Below are positions 36,648 through 44,936 of a DNA stretch of 64,000 nucleotides, one piece after another. Position 1 is the stretch's first letter. Each line of letters starts with the position of its first letter. Source of the DNA: Synergistaceae bacterium (GTDB taxonomy: Bacteria; Synergistota; Synergistia; Synergistales; Aminobacteriaceae); assembly GCA_018436725.1 (NCBI GenBank), contig JAHDKT010000053.1, positions 62,001-126,000 on the forward strand, written 5' to 3'. A program made the position numbers and the translations under genes. The notes beneath the pieces were generated by a model, which did not search any database, was not told the origin of the DNA, and saw only the letters and a program-made list of their open reading frames with translations.

Positions 36648-38783
36648 TCACCGGACCGGAGCCAGTGCGCTCGACCGGGAATCCTCTTCCGTTTCCACTT
36701 TGAAGCGCTCCGTCATGATCTTCAGCTCCTCCGAAGTTTCGCTGACCTCCTGGGCGCTGGTGGCGACATTTTCCATGGCGGCGGCCGTCTCTTCCATCGA
36801 CGCCGCGAGATTCTGCACGTGATCGTCGGCAAGCTCCATCACGCTGGACGTCGTGTCTATCAGCGAGATTATCTTGTCCGATTTGGCGACCTCCTCGTCC
36901 GTCGTCGCGATGATCTTCCGGAGGTCGGCCACCGAACTCGCTATCGCTTTCTTGATTCGTTCGAGAGCCGTTCCCGCGACGTGGGCTATGGTTACCCCCA
37001 CCTCGACTCCCTCTCGGCTCTTCTGCATGGAGGTCACTGCGGAACGCGTTCCATCCAGGATTTTGGCCACCAGCTCGGCGACCTCGCGGGCCCCTTGCTG
37101 AGATTGTTCCGCAAGCTTTCGGACCTCCTCGGCGACCACGGCGAAGCCGCGTCCCGCCTCTCCGGCACGCGCCGCCTCGATGGCCGCGTTCAGCGCGAGC
37201 AGATTCGTCTGGTCGGCGAGTCCCGTGATGGTATCGCCCACGACGCCGATCCGTTGCGAGTACGCGTCGAGCTGCGTCAGCAGTTCCTCGGTCTCCTTCA
37301 CGGAACCCTTGATGTTCTCCATGTGCTCGATCGTCTTGGCGACCGTCTCTCCGCCCTCGGATGCGGCCTGCGCCATGTCCTTGGAGCTTTTATCCGCATT
37401 CGCCGCAAGGCTTTGGGCGATCTGGATGAGGCTGCTCATCTCCAGCATGACTTTGGAGGCTTCGACGGCGTTCTCCCTTCCCTTGCGCGTCTGTTCGGCG
37501 AGATGGGCGTTGCTCTCTGCGACTTCGTTGGTGGTGCTCGTGACTTCTTCCGTCGAGGCTGCCGACTCCTCGGAGAGCGCGGCGAGGTGGACGGACTTCT
37601 TCTTCAGGTTGAGGATCATCTCTCTCTGGGAAAGAACCATCTCTGCGAGCGCATCCGCCATCGTTCCCAGTTCGTCTCGGTTGACGATGCGGAAGTCCTC
37701 GCGTTCGAAAGTGAAGTCTCCGTCGCGTGCGAGCGCGGCAAGTTCGGCCACCCGTTTCATCGGGACGGTCAAGCCGCGGGTCATGAGGAAGGCGACGCCG
37801 CCGCCGAACAGAACGGCGAAGACCGTGGCGCCGAGGATGATGAGAATGGTGGCGGCGAGGTTCTCGACGGTGCGGGCTGTTATCTCCCTCGAGTGGGTCT
37901 CGGCGGCGTGGACCACCTGGTCGGCGAGGGCGAGGATCGCCCTGCCCGATTCTATGCGTTGCCGATTGATGGCATCAAGCTCTTTCCAGTTGGCGATGAT
38001 GGTTTCCATCACGCCTTTATAGTCGTTCGCCGCCTTCTGTACGGCGTCGAGCTGGTCGAGGTTGACCTTTTGCACTGTAATGTTCTTGATTGTCTTGAGG
38101 AACGCTTCGATCTCGTCGAAACTCTTGAGCGTACTTTCGAGGCGCGCGAGGTCGCGGGTCGCCTGGCCGGCGAAATTCGAAACCCGGACATTGTTCCCGG
38201 CGTCGATGATCTTGTTCGCGAGGGTGATCTTTTCGATGCGGTCCAAAAGCTGGTCTTTATCCCGCTCCCCGGCGATGGCCGCCCGGATGGCCGTGTTCTG
38301 CGAAGCGAGGTAGGCTTCGGCGTTTTCCATGAAGCTGCGGGCTCTTTGATTGCCGTCGGTGCGGGCCTTCTGTATCGCCTCGACCGACGCCTCGGTTCTG
38401 TCGATCAGGCCGACGTACTCTTCGAGCAGAACCGACGCCTTGGCTGCGCCCTCGCGGAGCGTAGCGAGCGTGGGGTACTTCGCGGCGAGTTCCGCCGCGC
38501 TTCCGACGGTTTTTTTCGCTTCCTCCGCCGCTTTTCTGCCGGCGTCGAGGTACGATCTTTCGTAGGAGAAATTATACCCTCGAACTTCATACATCATGTC
38601 CTGAATGGTTTTCTGCACATCGGTCGCGATGACAAGCTGCGGTACGTACCGCTCCGCAAGCGCTCGGGCTTCTTCCTGCACAGTGTTCATGTTCATCCAA
38701 CCGAGTCCGCCGACGCCTGCGAAGATGAGCAGCAGGACTCCGAATGCGAGGGAGAGTTTTGCGCCGATCTTCATGTTTCGCAT
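36648..38783 (-). CDS. Methyl-accepting chemotaxis protein, all-helical periplasmic sensor (HBM/4HB type)
   Basis: 711 residues. ATG at 38783 is chosen for its AAGGAGG SD (the frame is open further upstream). TM1 spans about 8-30 and TM2 about 300-325. Between them lies a region of about 265 residues with only helix-forming sequence, long enough for a helical bimodular sensor. A HAMP domain follows, then the signalling hairpin with the tip [20 protein letters not shown] and [18 protein letters not shown]. It controls CheA through CheW; the ligand is unknown, and HBM receptors often bind organic acids. No CheR-docking pentapeptide is seen at the C-terminus. It is followed by the STAS gene. Confidence 0.93.
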   Translation of the reverse strand: MRNMKIGAKLSLAFGVLLLIFAGVGGLGWMNMNTVQEEARALAERYVPQLVIATDVQKTIQDMMYEVRGYNFSYERSYLDAGRKAAEEAKKTVGSAAELAAKYPTLATLREGAAKASVLLEEYVGLIDRTEASVEAIQKARTDGNQRARSFMENAEAYLASQNTAIRAAIAGERDKDQLLDRIEKITLANKIIDAGNNVRVSNFAGQATRDLARLESTLKSFDEIEAFLKTIKNITVQKVNLDQLDAVQKAANDYKGVMETIIANWKELDAINRQRIESGRAILALADQVVHAAETHSREITARTVENLAATILIILGATVFAVLFGGGVAFLMTRGLTVPMKRVAELAALARDGDFTFEREDFRIVNRDELGTMADALAEMVLSQREMILNLKKKSVHLAALSEESAASTEEVTSTTNEVAESNAHLAEQTRKGRENAVEASKVMLEMSSLIQIAQSLAANADKSSKDMAQAASEGGETVAKTIEHMENIKGSVKETEELLTQLDAYSQRIGVVGDTITGLADQTNLLALNAAIEAARAGEAGRGFAVVAEEVRKLAEQSQQGAREVAELVAKILDGTRSAVTSMQKSREGVEVGVTIAHVAGTALERIKKAIASSVADLRKIIATTDEEVAKSDKIISLIDTTSSVMELADDHVQNLAASMEETAAAMENVATSAQEVSETSEELKIMTERFKVETEEDSRSSALAPVR

Positions 38784-38931
38784 GCTGTGATCCTCCTTGT
38801 TTTTTAATAACCGGCCCCGGAAAGCAGTCGGGACCGGGTTTGTGCGCGGCGCCGATGATTTTTCAGGGTACACGGAACGTGTGTGCATCAAAACGGCTGT
38901 ACCATCATGCATTATATATTTCTGACTTGAG

Positions 38932-38960
38932 ATTATACGATACCGGAAGCCTCCTCGCAA
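38932..38960 (-). promoter_or_regulatory. Promoter candidate for the chemoreceptor-STAS operon
   Basis: Minus strand TTGCGA (38960-38955), 17-bp spacer, TATAAT (38937-38932), giving a leader of about 145 nt. A second TATAAT lies at about 38916-38911 without a good -35. I found no sigma28-type site. Confidence 0.55.
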
Positions 38961-39262
38961 TGTTTGAAACAAATTTTTCTACGAAGAGCATTCTTCGGCC
39001 GTATGCTTTCTCTCGGGAAAATAATAATACGTGAGTGCTCTTGTGCGCTTTGTTGTATCTGATAATGAAAAGAAATGATCAGAATTACGCTTTTGGGAAA
39101 TAGCCTATTCTATGTTGATATGGCGCATGCTGCATCGGCGAACCGGAGGTGAAAAACGGAAGTTTGTTACGATCGCGCACAACATATCCGGGGGACCGGG
39201 AGGCAGTAACGCTCCGCGTGTCTCCACCGAACATATGACGGCCTCTCTTCGCGGACTGCGTA
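38961..39262. other. Intergenic stretch without a recognisable gene
   Basis: Between the chemoreceptor promoter and the AOR-like stop. It is AT-rich near 39000-39100 and has no convincing frame, tRNA-like fold or U-tracted hairpin. Confidence 0.5.
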
Positions 39263-41002
39263 TCAGCCGTCGATCCCCGCTTCCTTGAGATAGAGGCGAA
39301 TTCGTTCCGCAAGCCGCTCTCTGTCCAACATGCCCGTGCTCGTCTGCACCGAGTACATCTTTTCAGGTACCACGAGGGCGGCGGGGTCGAATCCGCACGA
39401 TTTTTTCCACTCGTACTTCCGCAGCAGCGCTTTCGCCGCGAGTTCGTGCAGCTTCGCGGCGTCCCGGCGCGCGCCGAGGGCGTCCAGTCCCTGGAGGATG
39501 ATCTCCTCGTCGTAGACGCCGCGCGCGAAGAGGCAGATCACCAGCGAGTTGAGCACCATGCGCCAGCGCGCCTCCTTCACCTGAGCGCGTACCTGCTCCT
39601 CCAGGGGTTTGGACGCGTTGAGCAGATTCTGGTCGATGGAGTAGCCGTTATCGTCGAGATGGGAGTGGCGCACGCCCAGGAGACAGGTGACCGCGAAATT
39701 CTCTCCCGTCATGTAGCCGCCGGGCTCCACGCCGCCGTACTGGATGGCCCACTCGAGCCCTCCGCGCTTCTTCGCGCAGAACGCGCACCCTTTTTCAAGA
39801 TCGCGGTAGAACTCGTTCTCCCCCTTCGCCATCCGTTCGAGCACTTCGAGATATGCGGCGCAGTCTCCGAAGGAGAGCGAAACACCACCCGTGTCTTCGA
39901 GCGAGAGGACGCCGTGGAGGAAGGATTCCGTGGCCCATGCGAGGGTGCAGCCGAGCGATATCGCGTCCCACCCCTGCTTCTCGGTGAAGAGGAGCAGTTT
40001 GAGAATGTCCTCGGGGGAGGAGAGGCTGAGCATGCTCCCCATCGCGTAGATCAGTTCGTAGTCGTACGAGACGCGGTTCGTACTGTAGTGGTAAGGGGCG
40101 AACTCCTCGCGCAGCTCGGCCATATGGATGCAGCCGCACTGGCAGTGGGCGCAAGCGGTGTGCTGGACGAGGAAGTCCTTCGCGAAGCGCTCTCCGGAGA
40201 TCGCCACCGAGCCCTCGAAGTTTCCCTGCGAGAAGTTGCGCGTCGGAAGCCCCCTGATGAGCGAGAGCGGCCGGACGTTGGCGGGGGTACCGAGGTCGTG
40301 GTATTTCTTCATCTCCTTCGACTTGACCACCCGGTCGTAGAGAATGTCGTACACGGCCTTGAACTCCTTCGGGCGGGCGAGCGGAAGCGTTCTCGTTCCG
40401 CTGACGACGATCGCCTTGAGGTTCTTGCTCCCGAGGACCGCGCCCAACCCGAGTCTGCCGAAGTGGCGCGAGCCGTCCACCGTCGCGCACGCCATTGAGG
40501 AGAGCCGCTCTCCTGCGGGGCCGATGCGGAGGATGGAGACCTTCCGTCCGCTCTTTCCCTCCGCCTCTCGCAGAATACGCTCGGTGGCCGCTGCGGACTG
40601 TCTCCGAAATGTCGACGCGGACTTGAGCGCGGCGGTGTCGTTCTCGATGACGAGGTAGGAGAGCTTTTCCGCCCTGCCGGTGATCACGAGCGCGTGGATA
40701 CCCGCTTCGTGCAGCGACATCGCCATACGTCCTCCCGCGTGCGACTCGCCGAGTTCGCCGGAAAGAGGAGATTTGAACATCGCTACGGTCTTCGTCGCCA
40801 CGGGAAAGAGCGAGCTGAACGGGCCGATCGCGAAGATGACCGGACTCTCCGGGGAGAGAGGGTCGCCCTGCGGGTCGCCGTGTCGGAAGAGCAGCTCCGT
40901 AGCGACGGCGGTTCCCCCCAAAAACTCGCCGAAGAGTTCAGGGTCGTTGAGTACCAGATGCGTTCCCGTCGTCAGGTCGACGTGCAGAATGGCGCCGTTC
41001 AT
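39263..41002 (-). CDS. Aldehyde:ferredoxin oxidoreductase-family protein (W/Mo bis-pterin), YdhV-like
   Basis: About 579 residues; ATG at 41002 overlaps the ferredoxin stop (ATGA). AOR features: the LGGTAVATELLF N-terminal segment, RIGPAGERLS, SRHFGRLGLGAVLGSKNLKAI, CAHCQCGC (three [4Fe-4S] ligands), and a fourth Cys in NSLVICLF. The closest arrangement I know is YdhV with ferredoxin YdhY, or other AOR-like enzymes with a four-cluster electron-transfer partner. It differs clearly from the AOR encoded at 44937 (shorter, no MCLF motif). Substrate unknown; oxidation of an aldehyde or reduction of an acid is the family chemistry. Confidence 0.88.
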   Translation of the reverse strand: MNGAILHVDLTTGTHLVLNDPELFGEFLGGTAVATELLFRHGDPQGDPLSPESPVIFAIGPFSSLFPVATKTVAMFKSPLSGELGESHAGGRMAMSLHEAGIHALVITGRAEKLSYLVIENDTAALKSASTFRRQSAAATERILREAEGKSGRKVSILRIGPAGERLSSMACATVDGSRHFGRLGLGAVLGSKNLKAIVVSGTRTLPLARPKEFKAVYDILYDRVVKSKEMKKYHDLGTPANVRPLSLIRGLPTRNFSQGNFEGSVAISGERFAKDFLVQHTACAHCQCGCIHMAELREEFAPYHYSTNRVSYDYELIYAMGSMLSLSSPEDILKLLLFTEKQGWDAISLGCTLAWATESFLHGVLSLEDTGGVSLSFGDCAAYLEVLERMAKGENEFYRDLEKGCAFCAKKRGGLEWAIQYGGVEPGGYMTGENFAVTCLLGVRHSHLDDNGYSIDQNLLNASKPLEEQVRAQVKEARWRMVLNSLVICLFARGVYDEEIILQGLDALGARRDAAKLHELAAKALLRKYEWKKSCGFDPAALVVPEKMYSVQTSTGMLDRERLAERIRLYLKEAGIDG

Positions 41003-41427
41003 CTCTGACCACACTCCTTTTCTTTCTCGCAGAGCGCGAGGACGCTGTTGGGGCAGTATTTGACGCACTGCCCGCAGTGGATGCAGGGGAGCGGGCGCTT
41101 TTCATCCTCGTCCCACTGGAGGGCGCCGATCGCGCACGCCTTGACGCACGCCATGCAGGAGATGCAGAGTTCTTTTTTCAGGCGTACTCCGCCGCCGGGC
41201 GCTGTCGTCAGCGCTCCCGTCGGACAGGCCGCGGCGCAGTCGGGCTCCTCGCACCGTGCGCAGACGCGGATGGAGAACGCGCCCTCCACGCCCGTGTAGG
41301 CCTTGATACGCAGCGCCGCTTTGCCGCTGCCCGCGGCGTTCTTGACCATCCGGCTGCACGCGTACATGCAGCTGAAGCAGCCGATGCACTGGTCGCGATT
41401 GACGACCCGAAGTAACTTTACTGACAT
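40999..41427 (-). CDS. Ferredoxin-like electron-transfer subunit with four [4Fe-4S] clusters
   Basis: 142 residues. Four Cys groups in order: CIGCFSCMYAC, CARCEEPDCAAAC, CISCMACVKAC and CIHCGQCVKYC, as in DmsB/HycB/AorB-type proteins. ATG at 41427 with GAGAGGTG upstream. No Tat or Sec signal, so cytoplasmic. It is translated together with the AOR-like enzyme (overlapping stop/start) and must carry its electrons. A TTGACA-N17-GATTAT promoter lies 35 bp upstream. Confidence 0.93.
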   Translation of the reverse strand: MSVKLLRVVNRDQCIGCFSCMYACSRMVKNAAGSGKAALRIKAYTGVEGAFSIRVCARCEEPDCAAACPTGALTTAPGGGVRLKKELCISCMACVKACAIGALQWDEDEKRPLPCIHCGQCVKYCPNSVLALCEKEKECGQR

Positions 41428-41461
41428 GTTTTTTTCACCTCTCTCTTTTTTTCTCTCCGCA

Positions 41462-41490
41462 ATAATCCCCTGTCTTTTTCTCCCTGTCAA
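41462..41490 (-). promoter_or_regulatory. Promoter of the ferredoxin / AOR-like operon
   Basis: Minus strand TTGACA (41490-41485), 17-bp spacer, GATTAT (41467-41462). Leader of about 28 nt to the ferredoxin ATG. Confidence 0.6.
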
Positions 41491-41560
41491 CTGCTACAAT
41501 AAGAGCGCGTCAAGAGATGAGAATTCCAGTTCTATTGTCAATTCTCAGGAGGTGAGAGAG

Positions 41561-41890
41561 ATGAGAAAACTGCTTGTGGTATTCCTTCTTGCCTGCGCGA
41601 TAACCGGGAGCGCCTTGGCGGCGCCGGTTCCCGCTGTATGGAAAGGCGATCTCCGGCCCGTCGTCGAAAGGGACGGCGTCGCCTATTCGGTGTATGCGGA
41701 CAGGACGCGCCTTGTGGACGACTGCGTTCCCGGCGCGGAACAGGTTCTCGAAACGTATGTGCACCTGGTGATCGAATCGCAGAATCTGGTGGAGATTCAG
41801 CAGTGGAACATCAGGCGCGACGGAAGCGAGTACAGGGTTCAGGACATGTACGACTACGCGCTGGATACCTTCGGCATGGTGGATCAGTGA
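41561..41890 (+). CDS. Small secreted protein of unknown function, interrupted by an in-frame TGA
   Basis: 109 residues up to TGA at 41888. Signal peptide residues 1-20 (MRKLLVVFLLACAITGSALA). CAGGAGGTG upstream of the ATG. I do not recognise a family. The same frame continues past the TGA for 34 codons (IILPEWASWRSAEEDTYQRE, ending ILAERGK) to a stop at 41995. That stretch looks like genuine protein, so the ancestral gene was probably 41561-41995. CGA to TGA would be a single transition. A recoding event cannot be excluded: a 7-bp stem-loop (41907-41923) follows the TGA. Either way the product as read is probably truncated. Confidence 0.6.
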   Translation: MRKLLVVFLLACAITGSALAAPVPAVWKGDLRPVVERDGVAYSVYADRTRLVDDCVPGAEQVLETYVHLVIESQNLVEIQQWNIRRDGSEYRVQDMYDYALDTFGMVDQ

Positions 41891-42044
41891 ATCATCCTGC
41901 CAGAATGGGCCTCGTGGAGGTCCGCGGAGGAGGATACGTACCAGCGGGAGGTCATCGGAGCGGCCATGAAGATTTTGGCGGAGCGCGGCAAGTGATCCTC
42001 GCTTCGCTCGTGCGTTTCAATATACTGTGAAGGGAGCTGGTTTT

Positions 42045-42614
42045 GTGGAGAAGGAGAAGCTGTTTCGTCGTATGCTCGACGTCATCGAGGGGGATATCGT
42101 TCCGCTGACGGCCCGGGGAGTGAGCATCGGATGCAAGGTGTTCGGCGCGGCGGTGCTGCGGAGGGACGACCTCTCGCTGGTGGTCGCCGGAACGAACCAC
42201 GAGGCCTTCTCGCCGCTGTGGCACGGAGAGGTGTACACCATCAAGCTCTTCTACGAGCTTCAGGGGCATCCGGACCCGTCGGAGTGTCTCTTCCTCTCGA
42301 CGCACGAACCGTGCTCCATGTGCATATCGGCGCTCTCGTGGGCGGGCTTCAAGGACATCTACTACTTCTTCGGTTACGAACAGACGCAGGACGACTTCAA
42401 CATCCCGCACGACCTGCGGATGTTGCGCGAGGTCTTCGGCTGCGCCGCGCCGACCAAGGAGAACATCTACTACAGCAGTCGGTCGCTGATGGACATGGCG
42501 GAGGGGCTGGAAGATCCGGTGAAGGCCAAAGCCAGAATCGCCGGGATCAAGGAGACGTACGCGGGACTGTCCGCCGTCTACCAGGCGGGCGAGAAGAAGA
42601 TGGTGCTCAAGTAG
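42045..42614 (+). CDS. Cytidine/deoxycytidylate deaminase-family zinc protein
   Basis: About 189 residues. GTG at 42045 is preceded by AAGGGAG; an earlier GTG at 42027 overlaps that SD. Zinc motif: LWHGEVYTI (His and catalytic Glu) and HEPCSMC (two Cys). The order and spacing fit the CDA/TadA-like nucleotide deaminase fold. The C-terminal half (YYFFGYEQTQDDFNIPHD) is unlike standard tRNA or dCMP deaminases, so the substrate is open. It stands alone, ending in a bidirectional terminator shared with the S9 peptidase gene. Confidence 0.8.
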   Translation: MEKEKLFRRMLDVIEGDIVPLTARGVSIGCKVFGAAVLRRDDLSLVVAGTNHEAFSPLWHGEVYTIKLFYELQGHPDPSECLFLSTHEPCSMCISALSWAGFKDIYYFFGYEQTQDDFNIPHDLRMLREVFGCAAPTKENIYYSSRSLMDMAEGLEDPVKAKARIAGIKETYAGLSAVYQAGEKKMVLK

Positions 42615-42620
42615 CGCGAG

Positions 42621-42657
42621 AAAACCCCCCTGCGCCGCGAAGATGCAGGGGGGTTTT
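42621..42657. terminator. Bidirectional intrinsic terminator
   Basis: AAAACCCCCCTGC (42621-42633), loop of 11, GCAGGGGGGTTTT (42645-42657). The A and T flanks give a U-tract in both directions, ending the deaminase (plus) and S9 peptidase (minus) transcripts. Confidence 0.88.
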
Positions 42658-42683
42658 GTGTTCGGGTCGCGGAGTTGCCTCCG

Positions 42684-44627
42684 CTATTCTTCCGCCTTCA
42701 GGAAGCGGTCGAACCACTCCGTCATCCTGCGCAGTCGGGTGAGTCTGGGGCGGGGCCGTCCGCTCCGGCTGAGTTCGTGGTTCTCCCCCTTGAAGACGCA
42801 GATGTTCGTCTCCACGCCGTGAAGCTTCAGCGCCGTGAACATCTGGAGCCCCTGGGTGAGTTCGCAGCGGTGGTCCTCCTCGGAGTGGATGAAGAGCGTC
42901 GGGGTCTTCGCTCTGTCGGCATACTTCAATGGAGAGTGGAACCAGAGCTTTTCATGGTCGCTCCAGATGTCGGCGCCCTGCTGGTCGGGAACGAAGTAGT
43001 AGCCGATGTCGGAGATTCCCATCTTGGAGATCCAGTTGCTGATGCTCCGTTGCGAGGCGGCGGCCTTGAAGCGGTCGGTGTGCCCGATGATCCAGTTCGT
43101 CATGTACCCTCCGTAGGAGCCTCCGGTGACGCCGAGGCGTTCCTTGTCGACGAAGGGAAGGTTGTCCACGATCCAGTCGGTGAAGAGCATCAGGTCGTCG
43201 TAGTCCACCGTGCCGTACTTCCCCCGGATGTCGTCGAAGGGGTTCCCTTTACCGTCGCTGCCGCGCGGGTTGCAGAAGAAGACCACGTACCCTTTCGCGG
43301 CCCAGTACTGCATCTCGTGGAAGAAGACGTCGCCGTAGGCGAACTTCGGACCGCCGTGGATATTCAGTATGGCGGGGTACTTCTTCCCCTCCTCGAAAGC
43401 GACCGGCTTCATGTACCAGCCGTCGAGGGGTTCGCCCGTCCCGTTGTCGACCGTCACGTGCTGCGGCGCGGAAAGCTCGCATTCTTCCACGACCCAGTCG
43501 TTGAAGTGCGTGAGCTGTATTTCGCGCTCCCTGTCCACCAGGTAGAGTTCCTGAAGCCGCATCCCCTTCATCCCGACCACGGCGGCTTTGCCGCCCGAAA
43601 CCCTCCAGTCGTCGACGCTGAAAAGGTCCTTCGTGATCTGCTCCATAGCGCCTGAGGCGGTGACGGCGTGCAGATGCGAGCGGTAGTTGTCCGTCGAGAC
43701 GAACCAGGCCGCCGGGCCGTCCGTGAAGAAGGCGAGGTTCAGGTCGGTCGATCCGTAGCGGCAGTCGCTCCCCACGGAGTTGCGGAGCCCGCGGTCGAGT
43801 TCCGGGGTGAAGCAGAGGGGTTTTCCGTCCTCGACGAAGTAGAACTTCACGTTCTCGTTCACTCCGTACTTCGTATAGTCGCTTCCGGTGACGACGACCT
43901 TGTCTTCAAGCCACCCCGCCCACTTGCAGGTGAAATCGGTTCCGGGAAGGAGCGTGACCGCCGCGCCGCTCTTCCGGTCGATCTCGAGCAGCGTGCTGAA
44001 CTGCCCCTTGACGTCCTTGAAGACAGCCCCCCAGACGAGCGCCTTGTCTCCGCCCGGGGAGAGGGTGTAGTTCTCGGCGTCCATGTTCTCGGGGGTGAGG
44101 CGCTTCTCCTCGCCCTCGGGCGTGTAGAGGCAGAGCGATTTTTTCTTCTGCGCCGTGAACCCCTTGCCGTTGGAGCAGAAGGGGACCTGGTCGAAGAACA
44201 TCATCTCCGCGTCGTACGGGTTGTCGAAGGACGGCTCGAAGACGCCGAGCGCCAAAAGCGATCCGTCGGAGAGCACGGAGAGCGAAGAGAGCGTCCGTTT
44301 GACGCTCCGGAGAAATACGGCCTCGCCTCCGCCGATGTCGAGCGCGTAGAGCGCCGTCTCCGTCTTGGGAGCGTCGTTGCGGCCGCTGGCGAAGACGAGC
44401 GTACGGCTGTCGTCCTTCCACGCGAAGAACTTCTCCTTGCCGGAGGCGGTGAGCTGACGGAGACTTCCGGTGAGGAGGTCGTACATCCAGATGTTCGAGA
44501 TGTAGGCGTTGTTTTCGTAGTCGCCCTTGTGGAGGAGGAAGCAGATTTTCGTGCCGTCGGGAGAGAACGTGGGTGCGGAAAGAAAGTGGTACCGGAGCAG
44601 ATCGGTAAGGTCAACGGTTCTTTTCAA
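42684..44627 (-). CDS. S9 family prolyl oligopeptidase-type peptidase (cytoplasmic)
   Basis: About 647 residues from a TTG at 44627, with AAAGGGGA upstream; longer frames overlap the MoaD gene and look non-coding. A seven-bladed propeller-like half (repeats such as APTFSPDGTKICF, IWMYDLLTG) precedes the hydrolase domain. GGSYGG gives Ser504, SEEDHR Asp585 and GENHEL His617. NIHGGPKF is the oxyanion segment. No signal peptide. It lies 32 bp after the MoaD gene on the same strand, so it seems to be in the riboswitch-led AOR-MoaD transcript, an unusual partner for a tungstoenzyme. Confidence 0.9.
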   Translation of the reverse strand: MKRTVDLTDLLRYHFLSAPTFSPDGTKICFLLHKGDYENNAYISNIWMYDLLTGSLRQLTASGKEKFFAWKDDSRTLVFASGRNDAPKTETALYALDIGGGEAVFLRSVKRTLSSLSVLSDGSLLALGVFEPSFDNPYDAEMMFFDQVPFCSNGKGFTAQKKKSLCLYTPEGEEKRLTPENMDAENYTLSPGGDKALVWGAVFKDVKGQFSTLLEIDRKSGAAVTLLPGTDFTCKWAGWLEDKVVVTGSDYTKYGVNENVKFYFVEDGKPLCFTPELDRGLRNSVGSDCRYGSTDLNLAFFTDGPAAWFVSTDNYRSHLHAVTASGAMEQITKDLFSVDDWRVSGGKAAVVGMKGMRLQELYLVDREREIQLTHFNDWVVEECELSAPQHVTVDNGTGEPLDGWYMKPVAFEEGKKYPAILNIHGGPKFAYGDVFFHEMQYWAAKGYVVFFCNPRGSDGKGNPFDDIRGKYGTVDYDDLMLFTDWIVDNLPFVDKERLGVTGGSYGGYMTNWIIGHTDRFKAAASQRSISNWISKMGISDIGYYFVPDQQGADIWSDHEKLWFHSPLKYADRAKTPTLFIHSEEDHRCELTQGLQMFTALKLHGVETNICVFKGENHELSRSGRPRPRLTRLRRMTEWFDRFLKAEE

Positions 44628-44659
44628 TTTTTGAATCCCCTTTACCTGAAAGTTTGCGG

Positions 44660-44932
44660 CTATCCTCCGCCGATGACGGGAAAAACGGCGACCGTATCTC
44701 CGTCCTTGACCGGGGTGAGCGGGCCGCCCGTGTGGGCGATGTGCTTGCCGTTCACCAGGAGGATGACGCGGTCGGATATCCTGTCCTGTTCGAAGACTTC
44801 GGCCTCGAACTCCGGGCCGTAGCGATCGCAAAGGAGACGGAGGAGCCCCTCCATGGTCGAGGCTCCCTCCGCCGTTGTCTCCTTCTCGTTCGTGTAGTCC
44901 CGAATAGTCGCGAAGAACAGTACTTTGATCAT
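44660..44932 (-). CDS. MoaD/ThiS-family sulfur-carrier protein
   Basis: 90 residues with a ubiquitin-like fold and the terminal GGG, whose last Gly would be adenylated and thiocarboxylated. DGDTVAVFPVIGG is the typical MoaD ending. It starts 4 nt after the AOR stop. Dedicated MoaD-like proteins next to AOR genes are common and probably supply dithiolene sulfur for tungstopterin. The E1-like protein encoded divergently at 47031 is a plausible activating partner. Confidence 0.92.
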   Translation of the reverse strand: MIKVLFFATIRDYTNEKETTAEGASTMEGLLRLLCDRYGPEFEAEVFEQDRISDRVILLVNGKHIAHTGGPLTPVKDGDTVAVFPVIGGG

Positions 44933-44936
44933 GCGG

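Noticed and set aside
41888..41923. Selenocysteine insertion at the TGA of the secreted protein
   Set aside because: The stem-loop starts 16 nt downstream and has a GTG triloop, and no Cys/Sec redox context or selenium genes are visible. A nonsense mutation is simpler.
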